Shown here piece by piece: positions 36,433-37,272 of a stretch of 37,272 nucleotides of DNA. The notes under the pieces are model-generated. The model had not been told where the DNA came from. It saw nothing but the letters and a program-made list of their open reading frames with translations, and did not search any database. Each line of letters opens with the position of its first letter. The first letter of the stretch is position 1. A program made the translations under genes and the position numbers. The stretch comes from Tubiluchus corallicola (Eukaryota > Priapulida > Priapulimorpha > Priapulimorphida > Tubiluchidae), in NCBI GenBank assembly GCA_030141605.1, contig JAQGDQ010000296.1:188001-225272 (forward strand), written 5' to 3'.

Positions 36433-37272
36433 GCTCCTACTTTTCTCAAAATGGCTCTTTATGGAAATTTCTTAAAACGTTCTGACGTTTGTTTAACTAT
36501 AGGTCTGATATGTGACAGCCCAGTAATACTTCGCGAAACGTGTCTATTTTATTTTCAAATATTTCCTGCATCTGCTGACTTAAGTCCACTCCCTTACTTC
36601 CATACCTTTTAATGGTTGCCACCATCATTATAATTGCACTTATAATGCATTAATTTTATAGGCACAAATTTCCACAGATGCTTTTAGTTGTTCCTAATGG
36701 ATTTAACACTTTATCAGTAAAACAGAATCACCACCTCGAGTTAGTGCTGTAGTTAAAATACTCCATCACGATCTACCCGGGTTTTGCTGAGTGTTCACTG
36801 GCGGTACAGCAGTCCACACTGACAGTCACAGCTTGCAGATTTTTGCATGGCAGTGTCGCACAGACGACGTTCCCAACGTGGTAAATATTTCAACATCTAC
36901 GTGAAGATAACAGGATCCCCATACGGCGATTGAAACAGCCATCACACTCCTCAAGTGAATCTGACCACTTTACAGCCTGCCATCCCTATGGTGTTAACGC
37001 AACAAATGGCACTTAGCAGATTGTGATTTACGAAAGTAATAACACAAGTAGAAGTATACCGTTACGTCTTTCTGTGATCTGCTAACGTCTCCTCGGGCCC
37101 GTGAAACTTGCACCCGAACTCGGGCAGCACATCACATATCTTGACATGAAACTGAGACAGGATACAACACGGAAGGTACTTAAAGTGTAGACGTACCTCC
37201 GTTTAACACAGGAAAAACACTCACTACTACTACGTGGCATACAATCGGCAGGTAAAAAATCCTGGTCACACA
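36433..37272. other. non-coding stretch to window end
   Basis: From about 36740 to 37140 the sequence is somewhat GC-richer, with CpGs and short motifs such as CCCGGG, but no open frame, repeat family or promoter I can name. Confidence 0.4.

Overview
The window looks like AT-rich, gene-poor nuclear DNA of an invertebrate animal. I base this on two non-LTR retrotransposons of metazoan type, several tRNA-derived SINE-like elements, very long di-, tri- and tetranucleotide microsatellites, and the absence of any dense bacterial or viral coding. I found no convincing host exon, rRNA, intact tRNA, CRISPR array or operon. The long (TC)n, (CTGT)n and (TG)n arrays resemble those of cephalopods and some other marine invertebrates, but I cannot name the phylum from this sequence.

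Layout, left to right. Positions 1-515 hold a possible LINE 3' tail, a tRNA-like SINE fragment on the minus strand and a CGT/CAT trinucleotide tract. About 1.6-2.05 kb is a degenerate, internally repeated module. Two members of a tRNA-Thr-like SINE family lie near 4.95 and 6.9 kb. From 7551 to 9218 is a probable non-autonomous DNA transposon whose two ends share an outer inverted repeat and arrays of a CCATTATGTAATAC-like motif; it carries an internal tRNA-like insertion. A 374-bp compound pyrimidine microsatellite lies at 11.6-11.97 kb. A (TG)n tract, an (ATT)n tract and a degenerate tandem repeat of about 63-77 bp occupy 14.4-15.5 kb. A GC-richer segment with unrecognised open frames on both strands lies at 16.1-16.5 kb.

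The best-preserved protein-coding sequence is a 5'-truncated LINE on the minus strand (20754-23103). It has a reverse transcriptase and a C-terminal Cys/His box, and is interrupted by one in-frame TGA. It is flanked by an (AG)n purine tract and a mixed (TG/CG)n tract. A second, badly decayed LINE of CR1/L2-like type lies on the minus strand at 30663-32370. It has two stop codons, frameshifts, a deletion that removed the GVPQGS block and a substituted motif A; its 5' end abuts a GC-rich palindrome. Between the LINEs are two more Thr-like SINEs (27.6-28.0 kb) and a possible further LINE 3' tail (27.26 kb).

Functionally the window is a record of retroelement insertion and decay: LINE tails apparently seeding trinucleotide repeats, SINEs, one palindromic-ended DNA element and microsatellite expansion. 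The most distinctive item is the 7551-9218 element.
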